This document shows, in pieces, positions 11,720 through 24,315 of a DNA stretch of 64,000 nt. The first letter of the stretch is position 1. The number at the start of each line of letters is the position of its first letter. The stretch comes from Avena insularis. Lineage: Eukaryota; Streptophyta; Magnoliopsida; Poales; Poaceae. The stretch is taken from positions 232,851,661 through 232,915,660 of the forward strand of contig CM042685.1 in the NCBI GenBank assembly GCA_023614405.1. Direction: 5' to 3'. The notes under the pieces were generated by a model, which saw only the letters and a list, made by a program, of their open reading frames with translations, had not been told where the DNA came from and searched no databases. The translations under genes were made by a program, and so were the position numbers.

Positions 11720-14700
11720 GTCTCCCACTTGCACTAGAGTCAATAATCTAGTTTCAAACCTTTGTGTATTCAACACCTATGGCTTTCCGGTTGTATGTAC
11801 ACGATTGCTAGTGGTCAACTGATCTCGGATCTAACACTTCCAGTCCGTGTGTAATTGCATGTCTTTGTCTCTCGCATCACTCATTCTCTAATGAGATGGC
11901 TTTGTATAAATTTGGTCTTTCGGTGTGACCTTTAGTTCTTTGGGGTTAAAACATGTTGACAATATTGTTGTACAATATATCTTCATAGTATTATCCTCAT
12001 TGTGAACTACACCTAGTTTGATAACAAACTACTTGACACAAATGCCCTCTTTGCTGCTATAATAGCAGTCATATACTTAGCCTTTTGTTGTAGTATCTCA
12101 CAATGTCTTAACTTTGGAACTCATCCAAATCCATTATGGAACTCACTTTCCATTATATTGTGCCACCCTTAGTTTAGATTGAGATAAACTAAATTTGTAC
12201 TTTGTGACAAAGCTAGTATCAATGTAGTACTTTTACAATGAACTAACCATCTATTTGTCACTTCTACAAATAATATACTCTTAGTTCTTCCAAAAGATCA
12301 TAAGAATATCCTTACTATCGTCCAATGATCATCTTATGAATCATTCGGTATATGCTCATAATATTTATAGCATAGGACATATCCGATTTGTACATATCAC
12401 AAGATGATTGATATAAATACTCTTTGTGATTTCATACATCAAGTATCAATCTATACTTGAATCTTTGTTTCACTTACCAAGTGCCAATACACTTGAATAT
12501 ATCATCAATATTGAACTCTTTCAATCCTTTCTGTGCAACAAGAACCTTTCTTTGTAGTTTCTATATTGAATTTATTCAATATCTCGTCTATGTATTTACG
12601 CACAACCATATTAGCGCCTATTGATGCCAAATATTTGGTTTTGCCTAAGTCTTTCATCGGGATGAAATTCTTAATATGTGTTAATAAAAGATACATTATT
12701 TCCAATCAACAATATGTCTTCCACATAATGTATTAGAAACATGTCTTAGCGCCCCACTTAATTTCTTGCAAATGCAAGCATCTTCATTGTCTCCATGAAA
12801 TTAAACTTTTAACAGTTTCATCATAGTGAAGATTCCAACTCCGCTATGCTTACTTCAACCATTGAAGTTTGCATATGCTTTTAGCATCCCTTGAATTAAC
12901 AAAACCCTTTGGACCATGTCATGCACACGTCCTAGGTAACCATTCTATTATAAGAACTTGTTTTGTTTATTCTACTACCACATAACAAATTATATGTAGT
13001 GGTTGCTATATTAATCCGTCTAGACTAAAAATCGCTATGAAAGATCAAATCTTGTCATATACAACCTTTGAACATTGTTGTGAACTCTTTCCCAACATGT
13101 CGACTATTTCATAGATGTGAAACATCCATGTTTACTTCTTTATAGATCCAAACACAACTGCAAGGTCTTACACCTTTTTCGAGGGTCCTTCAAGTTCAAA
13201 ACTTGATTTCTTGTGTATGGAACTTTCACGGATTATATGGCTTCAAGCCATTTGACGGAGTCAGGGCCCATCATCGCTTCTTTGCATGTAGTAGGTTCAT
13301 TATTCTCAAATAATGATTCAACCCTCAAATCTTGGTATTTGATTGTTCATCCGACCTACTTGTTTCAATAGGAACTTGGATCTCCGTGACCACAACCTTT
13401 GAGGTACGTGAGCCATGAGTTTTGTTGCTGCCTCCTAACACTTTTCGGTCCAAGCAACTCGACATATAGCTAAGGTTCTTTTAACCTTATCAAAGTTCTA
13501 TTGTCCTCCCACTTAACTTTTCACGAAAAATTCCTTCTCAAAGAAACTTGACGTTCTAAGCGACAAACACTTTTGTCTCCGGTGTTTATGGAGGAATACT
13601 TAACATTTATACAAAGACAGGTTTATCCGACTTTGGTTGCAAACATCTTTCTTATGCATAGCATACCAATGTTTAAGAAAGGACTACTTGGGTTTTATCC
13701 CAAACCATAACTTTATATGGTGTCATTTCAGCGGATTATGATGAAGCTCTTTTCAGTGGAAAAACGGTAATCTCTAAAGCTTTTAATCTTTTAAATATAA
13801 TGGCAGTTTTATGAATTATACCTTTGATCTTACCATGTCAAACAAGGTTTAATTACATATCTCGAATGCTCCATACTCTTATGGTGTTTCGGGAAATGCA
13901 AATCCACGGAACTATTCCATAAATCTTAGGTATTATGCTAAACTTGTAATTCAAATATCTTCCTTTATGATCTTATCATAAACTATTCATATTCTTGTTA
14001 CAATGATTTTGCACTTCATCTTGAAAGTCTTTTGAACTTTTCAAATATTTCATATTTCATCCTTATTAAGTAAATATTCATATATTCACTCAAATTTTCG
14101 GAGAAAGCATATGAAGTTGAAATCCATCGCCTTTGACTACACATAATGGAGTTCGTATAACAATATGCACAAGTTCCAATAAGCTAGTCTTTCGTTCCCT
14201 TTTGGCCTATGAACGAAGTTTTAATTATCTCTAGGAAAGTTTCACAAACGTCATTTGATCAAAAATCAAAAGACTCCAAAATTCCATCCACATGGAGTTT
14301 CTTCATGTTTTCTTTCCAATATAATTTAAACGGCGATGTCACTTCCTAAGTGATCTTTCAATCAATTTGTCTTTCGACAATTTTAGCACTAGTTTTATGG
14401 ATGTGATTTCTCCAACGAGATTTGTGAATCATCCATCTTTTATGGATTACGGAAATTATTTGAACAACCCTTTTGTTCTCATAATACCTGATAAAACAAA
14501 TCTTGAAGGCAAGCGTTGATGTTTAACGAGCAACAAAATAACCCTTTATTTGTTCTCGATGAACATCATCACCTATTCTTTTGCTAGTTACTTAGGCCAT
14601 TGTAGTTCATGAATCGTGTTGTTTCGTATGACGATTCACACCAACAAATTCAGTATCAAATACTTAAGAACCACATTGTTTAATAAGCAAAGAATATAGC

Positions 14701-15545
14701 CATAACACATATATCATCTATATACTTAAACTGAACAATTCTAGTCTTTTCTTTTCTGCCATATACTTATGAGATTCTCTTTCAAGATTTCCTTTTGTTT
14801 GAAAGAATCTATCAACATCAATAGTGGAGTCATACTTATGACACATAGTCCAAAGCGTGTATAGTTAAATACCAATGTCTTTGAACTTGCACTTTGAAGT
14901 AGATCACCATTATCAAATATTTGGTGCTCTTTCAAATTCCTTTCTTTAGTAATCTCTTGGTGTAGTAAACATTTTACCTACATCAAATATTCACCCTCAT
15001 TATGGACTTATCCATGATCTAGCTACTTTTAGCTTGTAACGGTGAATCGCGAGTATAATGTTGCTCTCCAAAACCTTTTGGAAGATTAGGACAACTAGTG
15101 TCTCCAACCTTTTGCAAATTCTCATCCAAATATGAGAACATGAACTCCATATTATACTTTATCATGTTGCAACTAAAACTTTGTTTCAGATATCACAATA
15201 TCTTCCACACATCATGGTTTCAAACAACTCTTTCAGATCCTAGATAACCTTGATATTAAGAGAATCTTTTGAATATCAAGAATCATGGAGACAAACATGA
15301 TACTCAAACACTAACACTTGGAATTGTCACTCTTGTTTTAATACTAATTATTAAACTTTATGGAGTAACCGGAACTTACTGAAAGTTTGCAATAGGACTT
15401 TTAAACTTTAGATTAACACTTCAAAACAATACGATACCAACAGAAAAGTAACTAACCAGAATTCTATAGTTCTATCATCTCAATTAAAACTAAGCGCAAG
15501 GTGGTAAACGGATGCCAATGACTACAACAACTATGCAAATTCACT
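11720..15545 (-). pseudogene. Heavily decayed Copia pol in Copia B
   Basis: Minus-strand remnants of Copia pol, readable only in pieces. A piece at 12505-12705 contains MKDLGKTKYL, corresponding to the MKDLGEAAYILG part of the reverse transcriptase in the 61161-62396 frame. Around 13230-13300 is the region matching the EAMMxPDSxKWxEAMK segment upstream of the reverse transcriptase; around 13690-13740 an integrase C-terminal stretch. RNase H would lie left of 12300 and integrase at about 13800-14500. Stops and frameshifts throughout, AT-rich. The same decayed sequence is present in Copia D. Confidence 0.75.
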
Positions 15546-16699
15546 TTGATTTAGTTTATGATAAATTGAGTTCTAATTAATAATTAAATTAATCCAGGTG
15601 AACTCCCACTCAAAACAACATCCCTCACATTGTTTTAGTGATCACACGAACCAAATCCACCACATCAAAACCGATCATCACGAGAGTTGATGTAGCTTCA
15701 ATGGCAAACAATCAACATGTTCATCATATCTACTATATGACTCATGCTTTACCTTTCGTGATCCGTGTTCCCGAGGCCATGTCATACATGCTAGGCTCGT
15801 CAAGATCAAACCTTAGCTACCGCATAAGCAAATCTGGCTTGCTTACGTTGTATTCACCAGAATCAAAGACACCCGATCATCACGTGGTGCTTCGAAGCAG
15901 CAAGCTTTGGCAACGGTGCATACTAAGGGTGAACACTTTAGAACTTGAAATTTATGTGCATGAGGGATCATCTTATAATGCTACCGTCGTCTACTAAGCA
16001 ATACAAGATGCATAAAGGATTAACATCACATGCAATTCATAATATGTGATATGATATGGCCTTTCTTTTTTTGTGCTTCCGATCTCCATCTCCAAGCATG
16101 AACATGATCTCCATCATCACCGGCATAGCATCAAGGTCAATGACGCTTCTTCATGGTTGTCGTCCACCAGCTTCAACTATTACAACTACTTTGAATAGAC
16201 ACGCAGGTCTTAACAAAATTAAAGACAACCATATGGCTCCTGCCGGTTGCCAACTTACAATAAGGAACATTGCATACATCAAATATAATCACAATCATGG
16301 CCATATCACATCATCGCACCCCGCAAAACAAAGTTAGACGCTTCTACTTTCTTTGCATATTTTACGTGGTTTGGGGCTTTCAATAAGTGTCGTTCTAACT
16401 TACGAACAAGAACCACAACATTGATACTAGCATTGTTGATTACCCGTTGTAAATTGGATCTTTACTATGCTAGGAGAAACGGGCACCCGCAAAGCCACTT
16501 ATGCAATACGAGTTGCATGTCAAACGTGGAGCAAGTCTCATGAACGATGTCATGTAAGGTTAGCCCGGGCCGCTTCATCCCAACATACCGCAAGATGCAA
16601 AGTACACAAAAAGCAATCTACAATAAAAGCATCAACGCCCACAATGACCATTGTGTTCTACTCTGCAACAGATCTACATATAGACACGGCTCGATACCA
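15546..16699 (-). other. 5' leader and primer site of Copia B
   Basis: Leader homologous to 4351-5510. The primer-binding site in reverse, GGCTCGATACCA at about 16688-16699, has lost one base relative to GGCTCTGATACCA. Short ORFs here, such as 15638-15997, are not conserved in frame among the copies and are not genes. Confidence 0.75.
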
Positions 16700-18610
16700 T
16701 CAGAGGGGTTCGTAGCATGGAAAACAAAAATTTTCTATCGCATACAAACAAACAAGCCAAGATCTATCTACTAGATTGTAGCAACGAGTCGATAGTGGAA
16801 CTCACCCTCGAAGATTCCAAAGCGGTTAACGAGAGCAGATTCTCGTGGGTGATGTAGTCGATTTCTTCCGATCTCAAGATCGTAGAGACGATCCTTCCAA
16901 ATACGTTCCAAAGCAGCGCCCCGCAGTCGGTCACACGTTCGGTACTGACGAAGACCTTCCTCTCCTTGTTCCAGCAGGCAGCCGGAGGTTGTAGCACTCT
17001 CCTCGCGATTCCGCAAAGACAACGCGTGGTACAGGAAGTAGAGGGAGATCCCGCAGGCTTCGCTTAAGCCAAAAGTAGTATGGTGGCGCTTATGAGAGAG
17101 GCTATTAGTGGTCTAGAGATTAGACACACCAATTAGAAGGCTCTAAACCGAAGGCTAGGGCAATTAGAAGCTCTAAACCAAAACGGCTCTAAACCGGAGG
17201 CTTGGCTAGGGTTTAGATTTAGAGGATAGGAACTTGTGTGTGCTAGGAGGGAGCCCTGCCCCTCCTTATATAGGTGGGAGGGGCTGGCCGGCCAAGGGGA
17301 GGGAGTGGAGTCCCTCCCCAACTCGGCCTTGGAGTGGGGCGCTGCTTGGGGAGGAGGAATCCTCCCCAACTCGGTTTCCACTTCTCCTCCTCTTTCCACT
17401 TTCCAAAACTTGCCGTTTGACTTTCAAACTAGCCGTTTGACTTTTCAATTTAGGATTTAAATAAACCCTTTATTTTGGACAGCGAGAACACTTAGTACAT
17501 GATGCAATCATTCCAATTTGCAATGACACATTCATGTACCCTTCCCCCTCCGGAGTGCCGGACATTCCGGGACCTTCTAGAATGTTCCCGATGAAAACAC
17601 CGGAACCATTCCCCAACTCCGAAATGGGACTTTCCTTATATGAATCTTATTCTCCGGACCATTCCGGATCACCTCATGATATCCCGGATCCCATCCGAGA
17701 CCAACAACATTCGGTCTCTTTCTCATAATACCATAACTACTCAAACAACGTCAATCCTTATGTGTCTCCCTACGGTTCGTGAATTATGCGGACATGATCG
17801 AGACACTTCTAACAATAACCAATAGAGGAATCTGGAAATTCATATGGCTCTACATATTTCTACGATTACATTGCGATCGAATGAACCACTTACATACGAT
17901 ACCAATTTCCCTTTGTCTCACGATATGTTACTTATCCGAGGTTATGATCGTCGGTATCTCCGCATACCTAGTTCATCCTCACATCGATAAGTACTCTTTT
18001 CTCGTTCCCGTGATATGTGATCCCTTGTGACCAAGTCACATGCTTGCAAGCTAATTGGATGACATTTCACCGAGAGGGCCCAGAGAATATCTATCCGTCA
18101 TGTGGATGGACAAATCCCACTCTTGATCCATGTGTTTCAACCAATACTTTCCGAACACTCAATGCCACCTTTATAGCCACCCTGTTACGGTGTGGTGTTT
18201 GATGACATCAAAGCATCCATCCAGTAAAGGTGATATGCATGATCTCATGGTCGAAGGAATTAGGTTACTATGTATCAGAAAGCATATAGCAATTGAACTA
18301 TTGAAATGACTTGATCTTTATGCTACGCTTATCTATAGGAGTATGTCCACCATATCATTCTCCTAACGATATGATCTTGTTGTTGATAACATCTCAATGT
18401 TCATGATATGGAAACCACAATCATCAATCAACCAACAAGCTAGTGAAGTATAGAGGCTATACTAGGGACTTCAAATTAAGTTTACAAATCACACAAGTAT
18501 TAATTGTTTCCTTGTTAATACTATTATAGCATGAATGTAAACATTTATCATAAGTATGAAGATATGATAATAACCTACTTTATTATTGCCTCTTGGGTAT
18601 ATCTCCAACA
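16700..18610 (-). repeat. 5' LTR of Copia B
   Basis: About 1,910 bp, ending CCAACA at 18610 next to the TATAC duplication. The TATA box on the minus strand is TATATAA at 17266-17272, with a GC-rich transcribed region to its left. The terminal bases next to the primer site are mutated (CAGAGGGG instead of TGTAGGGG on the plus strand). Confidence 0.9.
17266..17272 (-). promoter_or_regulatory. TATA box of Angela-type LTR promoter
   Basis: TATATAA on the minus strand, preserved at the equivalent place in the other LTRs of this type (10400-10406, 28477-28483, 48142-48148), and as ATAAATA in the plus-strand copies (56705-56711, 63747-63753). Its position in the middle of the LTR and its conservation support it as the element's promoter. 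Confidence 0.6.
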
Positions 18611-20176
18611 TATACAACATAGATGACACAATGGTTCAAGTTTATTAGGGGCAAGGAATATAAAGTGTGCCATCAAGTTCTTGAAAGCTTTAATCACTAA
18701 GTTTTCACATAACAAAATACTTTTTAATTGGAAGATAGCTGAAAACAAGAATATACTTGGAATGGGGTAACACACCATGCATAGGAATTTATAGTGGACA
18801 CTTTGGAATAAATTGGTTTCTTGGGAGTTGGAAGCATGAGTAGAGCTTACGCATACAAGTGGAGGCTAGCAAAAGACTGGAAGCAACCAACTAAGAGAGC
18901 AATAATGGCCATAATCATGCAGAGCGACAAAACATTACTAATCAAAGCATAGTGTGGTACCACAAGTCAAGGGATAAATGATCATAGAGGCTATGGTGAC
19001 TTGTTCATAGTCATAACATGGTGTGATCATGTGCCAAGTCAACCCAAACAAAGCATCAAAGGAGAATACCACAATACTATGCTTTTGCATGCTAAAACAA
19101 CGCATGATTCCTTCAAGGCACACTAAGCAATCTCAATTGTTTGGAACAAGTCATGGTATAGCAATAATCACTAAGCATAAGGTCAAAATAACACCTAGCA
19201 TGACATGCTAAAGTCTAAGTCACAGTCAATGCAAGCTCCTCTTGCACATTCAAGCAAGAACTTTCTACTCCTTTCCAACACCAATCAACTTATTTGAAAC
19301 AACACAGCGAGAACGGGGGTCCAAACTATTTTATTCAAGCAAACTAAACAAACTAAGCAAAGCAAACAAAAACTAAGACGCTCCAAGAACAACACAACAG
19401 TGCATGAAACAATAAAAACAAAGTGTCTAGAAAGACATGAGCTTTTTATTGATGAAGAAGGGGACGCCTTGGGCATCCCCAAACTTTGATGCTTATACCT
19501 CTTGGATATTTCTTGGGGTGACACTAGGGTGGTATCCCCAAGCTTGATAATTTTCCATTTTTCATCTCATTACATCATTCTCTCTCTACACCTGAAATTT
19601 TTCCTTCATACAAAACTTCACACAATCTTCATTAGCAACATTTGTGTATTCAAAAGATAATAGACCCTTGGGTTTAGCTTTAGAACAGAAAAAATTTCAC
19701 TAAAAACACAAGATACTGTAGCAACTCATTCAAAAAATCTCAATTTCCCAAAAAGAACTCAAAAAGGAATCAATAAGAAGCAAATGCAAATAATGGCAGA
19801 AATCTGTCAAAACAGACCAGCAGGTAGAAACCGATTTTTTCGAAGACCTTATGTTAATCAAATAAAGAAGTGTTGAACTAACGAAAGTTAGCTAACATAC
19901 TGGGAGAATTATTTGTAAATTTGCAGCTCAATCCGACTTACAGAGATTACTCACGATTTTTTTATGGTGGAGGACAGAAATCTGTTTTGGGACAGCAACT
20001 CCCCAAATCTCACTTCCCTCTCATTAGAGGTTATTTTTGGCACAAAAAGAAAACAAAAAGGATAAGAAGAGGTCATTACTGAGGTAATAACTTTCAAGAA
20101 TCAAGGAAACTCGTGGGTTATCTCCCAACAAGTACTTTTCTTTAACGCCTTTAAGTTAGGCACAAGAAGCAAGAAA
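18611..20176 (-). other. Internal region of the non-autonomous element, no ORF
   Basis: Continuation of the internal domain after Copia B. The two pieces were contiguous at TATAC before the insertion. No believable gene. Contains polypurine-like stretches in reverse at about 19460-19480 and 19525-19545 (GGTATCCCCAAGCTTG), resembling the true polypurine tract at 8691-8705. Confidence 0.6.
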
Positions 20177-20788
20177 TCAAGTATTTTTAATTGAAGAAGC
20201 ATTAACATCAATACTTGCAAAGTCTCCAACTATGAAAGGTATCTCATCCAAATGAGTTCTGGAGGATCGTTTCTCATCTCTCTTTGGTTCACTACTTTTA
20301 TCAAAAGGATTTTCAGGAACAATCCAATCAGTTTTTTTTTCAAAGGCTTCATGCATCCCAACAAGCTTAAAGGGTATGAGTATCTTAAATTCCTCTCTAG
20401 GTTTGGTTTTATCTAAAGTACCCACAACATCTACACATGAGCCTAGCATATTAAAACGCTCAAAGACCTTTTTGGCTTTCTTAGCAACATCATGGAACTC
20501 TTTTAGTAAAGTTTCAAGAATAAATTCTCTCTTTTCAGCATTCTTTTCTTCTTTTAGTTTTACGAACAAAATTTGCATCATGGGGTTAAGGCTAACAAAC
20601 CTAGCCTCCAACATATGAACTAAAGAATCTGCAGCAATTTCATAATTAGGAGCAAGTTCTGCTATAGATCTATCCTCAATATCCTCATGCCTACTAACAT
20701 GATTGAAAAATTCTTCAATATTTTCTTTCCCAATTATAGAGCCACTACCTATCGAAAGGTCCTTCAGGGTGATCTTGGGGAACAACAT
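20177..20788 (-). CDS. Unrecognised ORF of the non-autonomous element (203 aa)
   Basis: Uninterrupted minus-strand ORF beginning MLFPKITLKDL about 200 bp downstream of the primer-binding site, the position of gag. Acidic and lysine-rich: an N-terminal segment with GSIIGKENIEEFF, a central helical, charged region (LKEEKNAEKREFILETLLKEF) and a C-terminal segment with DKTKPREEF and MHEAFEKKTDW. No zinc knuckle, protease or enzymatic motif. It is the only long open frame of the element, and it is open while everything around is decayed, so it may be translated and used by the element. Function unknown; a diverged or substitute gag-like protein is one possibility. Confidence 0.55.
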   Translation of the reverse strand: MLFPKITLKDLSIGSGSIIGKENIEEFFNHVSRHEDIEDRSIAELAPNYEIAADSLVHMLEARFVSLNPMMQILFVKLKEEKNAEKREFILETLLKEFHDVAKKAKKVFERFNMLGSCVDVVGTLDKTKPREEFKILIPFKLVGMHEAFEKKTDWIVPENPFDKSSEPKRDEKRSSRTHLDEIPFIVGDFASIDVNASSIKNT

Positions 20789-20992
20789 GGTGAGTTAGAG
20801 CAAGGTGGAAACTAGAGCAGGAGATAATTTTTTTGTGTTTTTGATAAGAGAAAGCAAACCAAACTAAACTAATTTTTTTTGGAGTTTTTGATAAAAAGAG
20901 GCAAACAAAACCAAGCAAAGAAACTAAGCAAACCAAAAACAAAGTAAAGAGAAAGGTTGAGGAGGACTCCACTTGTGAAGACGTCCTTAGAC

Positions 20993-21010
20993 TCCCCGGC
21001 AATGGTGCCA
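20993..21010 (-). other. Primer-binding site of the non-autonomous element
   Basis: Minus strand reads TGGCACCATTGCCGGGGA, a one-base variant of the TGGCGCCATTGCCGGGGA site typical of grass Gypsy elements. It lies about 8 bp from the inferred LTR edge near 21019. Confidence 0.75.
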
Positions 21011-21018
21011 GAAAGTCT

Positions 21019-22535
21019 TGATGGCGCTTTGTCAACGTGGAACTCTTCGTCGGGAAACCCCAAGAGCAAGGTATGATGCAGTACAGCAACAAATTTCCCC
21101 TTAGTAAAAAAACGAGGTTATCGAACCAGTAGGAGGAACGAAACGTCTCAAAGGTGTTTCAAGCAACGTGGAAACCTGCACAACACAAACTCAAGACTTT
21201 GCCCCAACTAATAGTGAGGTTGTCAATCTCACCAGTAGCTGTAGCAAAGGATTAACTGTATGGTGTGGAAGGTGAAAGAGGTTTGCAGCAAGTAAACAGT
21301 AATAGTGGAAGATGTATCAATGGTAAAGATTGGACCAGGGTCCATAGTTCACTAGAGGTGTTGTCCTTAGATAAACAAACATGGCATAATGTGCAAACAA
21401 ATTACAGTAGGGCAATTGACAGGACTGAGCAAGGCATAACAATGCAATACTAGACATAAAGATCTTATGAGATTCGATTGGGCAATACAACAAGATACAG
21501 AGACCGCCATCCAACTGCATCTATGACTAGAAGTCCACCTTTGGGTTATCATCCGAACCCCTTCCAGTATTAAGTTGCAAGCAATGCATAACCGCTAAGC
21601 AAAGTGTGTAAGGTAAACAATCCACTTGTTCCATGAACAAGAGACCGTTGTTTTCTCCCTAGTGGCAACAACACATCTATAACCTTAGAGTTTTCTGTCA
21701 CTTCCCTTGATTAAATAGAGGCATGAACCCACTATCGATCATAAACACCCCCTCTTGGAGTCACTAGTAACTACTTGGCCAAGATAGCTACTAACAACGG
21801 AGAGCATGCAAGATCACAAACAACACAGACATGATAGAATGAATAAGACAAAACCATTAATCAATCTGACATAGTAATATCAATATCCATCGGATTCCCG
21901 CAAACACAACATGCATGATTACAAATAGATGAGATCTTGATCATGAACGGAGCTCACAAGATCTATACATGAAAGCACAAGGCGGATATACAACCATCTA
22001 GATACTACATGGACCCGTAGTCCAAGGTGGAACTATTCACGCTTCGTACCAGAGGCTGGCATGATGAAGGAGAAGGCCTCCGAGATGATCTCCCCTCCGG
22101 CAGGGTGCCGGGAAGAGCTTCAGATCCCCCCGATCTAGGGACGATGGTGGAGGCGGCTATAGACCGTTTCGTGGAATATTGATTGGGTCCTTAGGGTTTA
22201 GGCATCGGGGGCTTCTTATAGGCATAGAGGCGAGGCTGGGAGGCGGCTGTGGACTCGCATCTGCCAGCGCCCTGTCTCTCTCCTCTGGACTCCGTGTTCT
22301 CCTCAGTGAAATATTGACTTTGGCTTTTTTCCCGTCCAATTCCGAGAATATTTCCTTACTAGCTTTTCTGGAACAAAAACATCAGGAAATAGACAACTGG
22401 TACTGTGGCAACTTGTTAATAGGTTAGTACCAAAAAACATATGAAAAGCACCTCAAAGTATGGACAAAGCAAAGCAAAGTAGATACTAAACAAAGATGGA
22501 ACATAAAAAAATATAGATACGTTTCCGACGTATCA
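21019..22535 (-). repeat. 5' LTR of the non-autonomous element
   Basis: About 1.5 kb. Minus-strand start at 22535 reads TGATACGTCGGAAACGTAT, common in Triticeae Gypsy LTRs. The segment 22270-22535 is the counterpart of 8431-8690. The left edge is placed by the TG next to the primer site and is uncertain by a few bases. Confidence 0.75.
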
Positions 22536-22540
22536 ATCGC

Positions 22541-23586
22541 TGCCATCATCATCAAACGCGGGGATTTCTCTTGGAAAAACCTACACCTACGCCCACTGAC
22601 GGTGCGCCCAATGCCTACGAGCCCGGTCATCAGAACACGATTTGGGGGAAGCCAAAGCCGAAGTGCCGCCACCACCAAGGTCTCCAGCTGTCCGCTCCTT
22701 GCCACCCTTGTGACCAAGGGGCAAGACCATCACCACTACCACGGCACTTGCCAAAGCCACTCGAGCGGTCCACCTTCCGGGGTTGCCGCCCTGGCGTCCA
22801 CGAGCTCGGGCCCAAGCCACGGCCAACCTCACACCGAAGGACCGTTGTGATGGGTGAGGTGGTAGAGCATGAACTCCTGTCTCCATCAGGCGCCGCAGCA
22901 ACCCAGGTGGGGGATCTGCCCCCATACACCAGAGGTGTTCGCCGTCCGGATACTGCAGTAGGGCCGATCAGCCAAGATTCGGTCCAGATTAACCCGCAGG
23001 CCCAGATCCATTCCATATCGGGTCCGGAACAGCCCTGCCACCGCAATGTTGTGCCTCAGTCGTAGCCACCACCGTCCGAGCATAGGAGGGTGCATCCCCA
23101 TCCCTACCACCACGCAATCCGCGCGCATCCATGCTCCATCACCGCAGACCTGTGCCACACCGCCATGGCCTTGCTCCCCTGCGCCAGATGCCAAAGGAGA
23201 CGCCGCTGCCGCGACACTAGAGGAGGAGCGCGCCGTTGTCGCCACCAAACTTCTGCCGTCTCCATCGCCCAGCCACCTCCAGACGAGCTCGCCCCCGCAC
23301 CTGAGGAGCACCGTCGCCGCTCCAGATCTCCCGCCAGACCTGAGCCACGCTAGGGAAAGGAGGCCCCGCCGCCACCGGCACCACGGGGGCTTTGCCCTGC
23401 GTCGCCCACCGGCAACGGCAGAGGAGGGGGATGGGGCCACGGCGGCCGAGGCTAGGGTTCTGCCAGGTCACTCGTCAGCAGACGGTTGCATCTAGTAGCC
23501 ATTGTAGTTCGCTGGTCTGATGGTAGAAGTACCGTCCAGAGCTACCCAATGTGTCATCATATGAATAACCTGCAAAAAATCTAATG
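22541..23586. other. Unclassified GC-rich block
   Basis: About 1 kb of GC-rich sequence with overlapping open frames on both strands (for example 22571-23065 plus, 22886-23440 minus). None shows a recognisable domain, and the openness follows from base composition. It may belong to an older element interrupted at 22535, or to a 5' untranslated region. No gene is called. Confidence 0.4.
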
Positions 23587-24135
23587 TTTTTTTTGTTAAA
23601 GATTATACTATTTCGGCATCTTCATATTGAGCAACTTAAGGCAGAAACACCAGCGCAAATTCTAGCATTGAAATGTTTGTCTATCCCATTTAGCCAATTC
23701 CTAAACATACTTGTGATATTAGCTGGTGGGGTAAGTGACAAGTAATATTAACTATGCGCCAACATAAATTAGCAAATCGGACATGCGATAGAAAAGATGT
23801 TCAACCGTCTCTTGCGCCCCGCAAGAAGAATATTTTGTACATTCTACCCAATTAATTTTTGATAAGTTATCTTTGGTTAGTAGAACTTTATTATGAAGGA
23901 ACCACATAAATTGTTTATCTTTAACAGGATTTTCAACTTTCATAACTATTTGCGAAGAAAGGCCGTATGACCATTTAGGAAATATTCATACATCAATTTG
24001 ACCGAGGAAACTCTAGAAGTCGACAGTCTCCATACAAACGTATTAACATCATCAGATAATTGTACCATCATTAGCCTTTGATATAAGTGTAACCAAGATG
24101 TCCACTTATTACTGGTTAAAGAAACCAATGTTCAG
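23587..24135 (-). pseudogene. LINE 3' fragment (reverse-transcriptase zinc-binding domain)
   Basis: Minus-strand fragment of a plant L1-type LINE. The frame from 24128 includes FVWRLSTS, SVKLMYEYFLNGHTAFLRK and, after a break, FMWFLHNKVLLTKDNL, WVECTKYSSCGAQETVEHLF, which are hallmarks of the zf-RVT zinc-binding domain at the end of LINE ORF2. Further left a decayed C-terminal segment follows, then a short T-run (23587-23594) that may be the poly(A) tail in reverse. The upstream part of the LINE is missing. Frameshifts and stops make it a pseudogene. Confidence 0.8.
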
Positions 24136-24315
24136 TGGAACTTGAGTTAACACATAACTGAAACATTTTTTCGGTGCACAATGTTACACAATGTAACCAA
24201 GCTGTCCACTTATACAATGTTCAGTGGAACTTGAGTTAACACATAACTGATACATTTTTTCGGTGCACAATGTTACACAATGTAACCAAGCTGTTCACTT
24301 ATACAATGTTCAGTG
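24126..24315. repeat. 89-bp tandem repeat, 2.1 copies
   Basis: Units start at 24126, 24215 and (partial) 24304 with CAATGTTCAGTG. The two full units differ at only a few bases (GAAACATT/GATACATT, CTGTCCAC/CTGTTCAC). It starts at the edge of the LINE fragment. Confidence 0.9.

Larger units (their letters stand above)
9839..18610 (-). mobile_element. Copia B, complete but coding-defective (Angela-type LTRs)
   Basis: An 8.77-kb element bounded by TG..CA LTRs and a perfect 5-bp target duplication TATAC (9834-9838 and 18611-18615). 3' LTR 9839-11719, polypurine tract in reverse at 11720-11729 (GTCTCCCACT), internal region 11720-16698, mutated primer site near 16687-16699 (GGCTCGATACCA in reverse), 5' LTR about 16700-18610. 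The internal region aligns in order to Copia pol but has no ORF longer than about 65 codons, and no gag ORF is visible. Inserted into the internal region of the surrounding non-autonomous element. Confidence 0.92.
8431..22535 (-). mobile_element. Large non-autonomous Gypsy-type element, 3' LTR truncated
   Basis: Minus-strand LTR element with 5' LTR 21019-22535, primer site 20993-21010, an internal domain of about 3.6 kb once Copia B is removed, a polypurine tract at 8691-8704 and a 3' LTR remnant at 8431-8690. Matching LTR segments at 8431-8690 and about 22270-22535 (CTCTCCTCTGGAC, GTTCTCCTC, GATACGTTTCCGAC) establish the pair. No protease, reverse transcriptase, RNase H or integrase is readable; the only sizeable ORF is at 20177-20788. 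It therefore looks like a LARD-type or otherwise non-autonomous element. The right flank ATCGC (22536-22540) is the expected target duplication; the other copy is outside the window. Confidence 0.75.

Noticed and set aside
15638..15997. 119-codon ORF upstream of Copia B gag position
   Set aside because: It lies in the leader; the same leader in A, D and F breaks this frame.
22571..23495. Several overlapping ORFs of 80-184 codons on both strands
   Set aside because: GC-rich composition keeps all frames open, no frame shows a recognisable domain, and none is supported by context.
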